The notes under the pieces: model-generated | Told to the model about the DNA's origin: nothing | The model's input: the letters and a program-made list of their open reading frames with translations, nothing else | The model's database searches: none | In this document: piece by piece, positions 61,118-64,000 of the stretch | How the letters are laid out: the number at the start of each line of letters is the position of its first letter | How positions within the stretch are numbered: the first letter of the stretch is position 1 | Program-made: the position numbers and the translations under genes | Assembly: GCA_002245135.1 (NCBI GenBank) | Contig: NGBS01000301.1 | Location: forward strand, 1-64,000 | From: Proteromonas lacertae | Lineage: Eukaryota; Sar; Bigyra; Opalinata; Proteromonadidae | Direction of reading: 5' to 3' | Length of the DNA: 64,000 bases

Positions 61118-62368
61118 ATGTTTGGCTTTATATGGACTGTAATAAAATATCTAATCGCTTATAACGTAATAACATTCATTATTTCAAAAGTAAGAGTATT
61201 GTATTTAATGTTTTAGGTTATTTCATCACCAGTGTGTAGTTTTATTAGTATAAATTATTGTATTCATACATTTTGATAGAGAAGAAATTAAATAAAGCTA
61301 TTCCAAAGTTCTTAAGCTTGAAAGCAGATTCAAAAACTTCACTCCAGTTTGATGTTTGTCCTCTTCGTGCAATATTAACAGCAAATAAACTGTTTGGTTT
61401 TGGAATATCTGGTGGTTGTATAAAAATTGAAATAAACGAAGAAAATAACAAATCAAACCTTTCAATATCTCAAGAAACAATCGCTATGTTTTTACAAACA
61501 TTATTTTCTTCTAAATATGAACTTACTATCGATTCTTTACCATCTATATTAACATTATGTAAATTCACTCAAATAGAGCTCTCTCAAGTCACGCTTGATA
61601 TAGAATACAAAGCAAATGGTGAATATCATAGGTAAAATAATACCAAATGTAACTGCAGTTATAAGATTAGCAAAACAACCTCAATCGCTTGTAGTAACAG
61701 TTATTCTCCCTAATTTCATGCAAACTCCATTAGAATCGATGAATGTATCCATACCAATGTCAGATAATAAAGAAAATACAATAGTCTTATCATTATCAAC
61801 AATATTGATAAATGATGTAACAATATTCGATTTTATCTGTCTAACTGCAGGATATATGGGTAAATGTATTGTACAGAATATAATGACATTATTAACTAAC
61901 TATTTATCATCTTTAACAGAAAATGGGATATTAACAGCAGGACAAAGTATAAAAAATGGATCATCCATAATTAGACAGAAATTGAGCTTTTTAGAGAATA
62001 TAAATTGGAGAGCTGCACTTGATTTCCCATTTGATATGTCATTAATTAATTCTTTAAAGAATTATGATTTTATAAAGATTCCACAATTAAGAGATGTTGA
62101 TTTTTCTAATCCTGCTACTCTTCAGAATTTAAAATGGTCAGATATGATGGATATATATACTACACTATCTAATGAAGGATATTTACCTCAAATTGAAACT
62201 GTTGATAATTATTTGAAAGATTCAAATTTGCCTTCAAGAAATATGATTTGTGATTATGTTACAAATACTAGTGTGTATAATGCAATACCTCCGTTGAATG
62301 AATTAGTGACTTTCTTTATCGAAAATCCTAATGATCCTAATAGACCTCCTGAGAATATCAATAATTGA
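61118..62368 (+). CDS. Membrane-anchored protein of unknown family
   Basis: I do not recognise it. Two short introns give an N-terminus MFGFIWTVIKYLIAYNVITF, a likely signal anchor, then a basic patch (KKKLNKAIPKF). The body is beta-rich with alternating hydrophobics (TSLQFDVCPLRAILTANKLF, GFGISGGCIKIEINEE, VTAVIRLAKQPQSLVVTVIL), suggestive of a tubular lipid-binding or beta-sandwich fold. A helical C-terminal part follows (FFIENPNDPNRPPENINN end). One frame break near 61625 shifts the second half. An N-terminal anchor plus a lipid-binding-like body would fit an ER contact-site protein, but this is only a guess. Confidence 0.5.
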
Positions 62369-62486
62369 ATGTTTATGATGTTATTATTGTATTAATATAT
62401 TGTGTTGTTGAGTTAAATCAAAAAAATCAAAATAGAATTTGATATTTATGTTGAAACGGTCAAAAATATATTTTTTAAATATATAG

Positions 62487-63596
62487 ATGAAGTATTGTTG
62501 GTTTCTAATTTTAACAATTACATCGATATTATGTTGCGAAAATATGTGCAGTGGGCACGGTGAATGTACAAAAAAAGATAAATGTGTTTGTTATCCTGGT
62601 TGGGGTGCTGCTGACTGTTCACAAAGTATGAAATTAATAATAATCTATTTTTTAGGATCTTGTCCATTTAATGTTGCTTTTGTTGATCCTATATTAGGCG
62701 ATTTGAATCACGATGGAAAAGTATCAGAAGATATAGTAAAAACTGAATGGTTTCCAGCTATTGGATTGTCAGAAATTCCAGATAACAGAGGAAGAGTTCA
62801 TAGTTATGCAGAATGTTCAAATTCAGGTGCTTGTGACAGAAATACAGGTGAATGCAATTGTTATGATGGTTATGGTGGTTCTTCATGTCAACGAAGAACA
62901 TGTCCAACTAATAACAATAATACAATTTGTTCAGGACATGGAGAATGTATATCATCATCATACAAACTATCTAAAGACAATAATCCCTATTTTAGTTGGG
63001 AAGTAGATAAAGTATATACCTGTAAATGTGATTATGGTTTTCAAGGTTCTGATTGTAGTGAAAGAGAATGTCCAATAGGTATTGATGCAGTAACCACTAA
63101 ACCACCCGCAATGAAAGTTTATTTTATTATATATGATAAAGATAATATGGATTCTTTGGATGATGAAAATTATGTAGAAGGATTAGATTGTTCTTATTAT
63201 CATTTCACATTTACATATGATGGTGTAACTTATAAATCCAATGAAATTGCTTATAGGAATTTAGCAGGGTATGAAGCTGGTGATGATAAGATCAGAGAGT
63301 ATGTTAATGAGCTGACATTGATAATTAGACAAATTGAACCTTTAAAAGCTGCTAAAGTGGATTATATAAATGAATGGGATGAAATAGTGATTGAGGTTGA
63401 TAATTTAGATGTTAAATTATGGAATGAAGCTAAAATTCAAAGTGAATGTTTTGTTGACTCATTTTTTGAAGGATCTCTTCCTGAACAATATGTCTGCGGT
63501 AATCATGGTAATTGTAATACAGAAACAGGAAAATGTGAGTGTTTTAAAGGATATACTGGTGCAGCTTGTGACAGCTACATACAGACTGTAGTATGA
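62487..63596 (+). CDS. Secreted EGF-repeat (tenascin-type) protein, intact paralog
   Basis: Signal peptide MKYCWFLILTITSILCC, then EGF units CSGHGECTKKDKCVCYPGWG, CSNSGACDRNTGECNCYDGY, CSGHGECISSS with CKCDYGFQGSDCSERECPIG. A 90-residue beta-rich region with YHFTFTYDGVTYKSNEIAYR follows, then a final EGF unit CGNHGNCNTETGKCECFKGY. Probably a cell-surface or extracellular protein, though no anchor is seen. A 30-nt intron (62626-62655) is divisible by three and has no in-frame stop, so a naive reading adds ten residues (MKLIIIYFLG) inside the first linker. The same intron position is used in the paralog at 41.7 kb. A TGAAACGGT word lies 27-35 bp upstream. Confidence 0.82.
   Translation: MKYCWFLILTITSILCCENMCSGHGECTKKDKCVCYPGWGAADCSQSMKLIIIYFLGSCPFNVAFVDPILGDLNHDGKVSEDIVKTEWFPAIGLSEIPDNRGRVHSYAECSNSGACDRNTGECNCYDGYGGSSCQRRTCPTNNNNTICSGHGECISSSYKLSKDNNPYFSWEVDKVYTCKCDYGFQGSDCSERECPIGIDAVTTKPPAMKVYFIIYDKDNMDSLDDENYVEGLDCSYYHFTFTYDGVTYKSNEIAYRNLAGYEAGDDKIREYVNELTLIIRQIEPLKAAKVDYINEWDEIVIEVDNLDVKLWNEAKIQSECFVDSFFEGSLPEQYVCGNHGNCNTETGKCECFKGYTGAACDSYIQTVV
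62626..62655 (+). other. 30-nt stopless intron in the intact EGF gene
   Basis: GTATGAAATT ... TTTTTTAG. Its splice position and phase match the 44-nt intron of the paralog (41798-41841), which supports splicing despite the open frame. Confidence 0.7.
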
Positions 63597-63733
63597 ATTG
63601 GTATATAAATTTATATAAATACACATAATTTATTAATATTATTTAAATGATTTTTTGTGGTTAATTTCTATTTTGAAAATAGAAAATGTGTTTGATTGTG
63701 TCAAGCTTTTCTATATTTTAAAAATTCAATCTC

Positions 63734-64000
63734 ATGCCAAGTAAATTTATTTACATAATTATTAATAGATCCAAGGAAGAAAAGGAATTATTATGAAAGT
63801 AGCACAGATTCATCAGAAGCAGATCCGTATTTCTCAATTTCTATTCTTTAGATATGGATTTGGGAGTGATTTTGATCCTAGTGTTTCTAGAGTATTATTA
63901 GTATTTATTTAATGGTGTAGAATCGAAGAAAAAAAGATGAAAGAAAACAAAATAGAGAAAGAGATATAGACATGTTTGCAGAAGAATTGAAAACTAAACC
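63734..64000 (+). CDS. Probable U2-associated (SR140-like) splicing factor, start only
   Basis: Only the N-terminus lies in the window. Four tiny exons join as MPNPRKKRNYYESSTDSSEA, then DPYGFGSDFDPSVSR, then NRRKKDERKQNRERDIDMFA and EELKTK to the end. The RRKKxERK ... DMFAEELK block recalls the segment ahead of the RRM in U2SURP/SR140 (KKKSNLEMFKEELK), but the RRM itself is off the edge. Introns of about 25-29 nt. A TCAAGCTT element lies about 30 bp upstream of the ATG. The name is tentative. Confidence 0.35.

Noticed and set aside
1-64000. tRNA or rRNA genes, CRISPR arrays
   Set aside because: No GTTCGA-type T-loop with an acceptor stem, no rRNA-like block and no regularly spaced direct repeats were seen on either strand.

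Overview
The window is nuclear DNA of a very AT-rich eukaryotic microbe (a protist), not of a bacterium, plasmid or virus. Genes are dense and lie on both strands. They are split by extremely short spliceosomal introns, mostly 26-50 nt, that begin GTAT and end TAG. TAA, TAG and TGA all end genes, so the standard code applies. The content points to a flagellated heterotroph with a mitochondrion or related organelle: a BROMI/TBC1D32 ciliary protein, a Zim17-type mtHsp70 escort protein, an adrenodoxin-type ferredoxin and a PduO-type cobalamin adenosyltransferase, the last and Zim17 with visible presequences. I cannot place the lineage from the sequence; Heterolobosea, Metamonada and flagellated amoebozoans or breviates are all conceivable.

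Layout. 1-1045: aldo-keto reductase fragment with several broken frames (+). 1187-18216: five minus-strand genes (Munc13-like protein, plant-type ATP-phosphofructokinase, multi-BRCT protein, proteasome subunit Rpn2, J-protein with a DNAJC11-type C-terminus), with a decayed Tc1-like transposase at about 6.7-7.2 kb. 18911-27454: very large polycystin-1-like receptor (+) with TSP1, EGF, GPS and an apparent tetraspanin-like module. 27.5-45.2 kb: alternating strands carrying a GRHPR-like dehydrogenase, pseudokinase-LRR protein, wax-synthase-like MBOAT enzyme, ferredoxin, coiled-coil protein, cobalamin adenosyltransferase, a double Hsp70, a BTB/SPRY protein, a second pseudokinase, a secreted EGF protein, a zinc-finger/pterin-synthase fusion and Zim17. 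45.2-64 kb: all plus strand, with exportin-T, two tandem FAM13-like RhoGAP proteins, TBC1D32, a two-domain glycosyltransferase, a third pseudokinase-LRR protein, an orphan membrane-anchored protein, an intact EGF paralog and the start of a probable splicing factor.

There is no operon logic; neighbours are mostly unrelated housekeeping genes. Intergenic gaps are tiny: two starts are at most about 45 bp apart in one divergent pair and 36 bp in another. A recurring GCTTGA/CAAGCTTGA element sits about 30-50 bp upstream of many start codons. Single-base frame breaks are numerous and clustered (AKR, 21.8-23.1 kb, 42.2-42.9 kb), so residual long-read indels must be separated from true pseudogenes before interpreting those genes. 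Exon boundaries were read by eye and may be off by a few bases.
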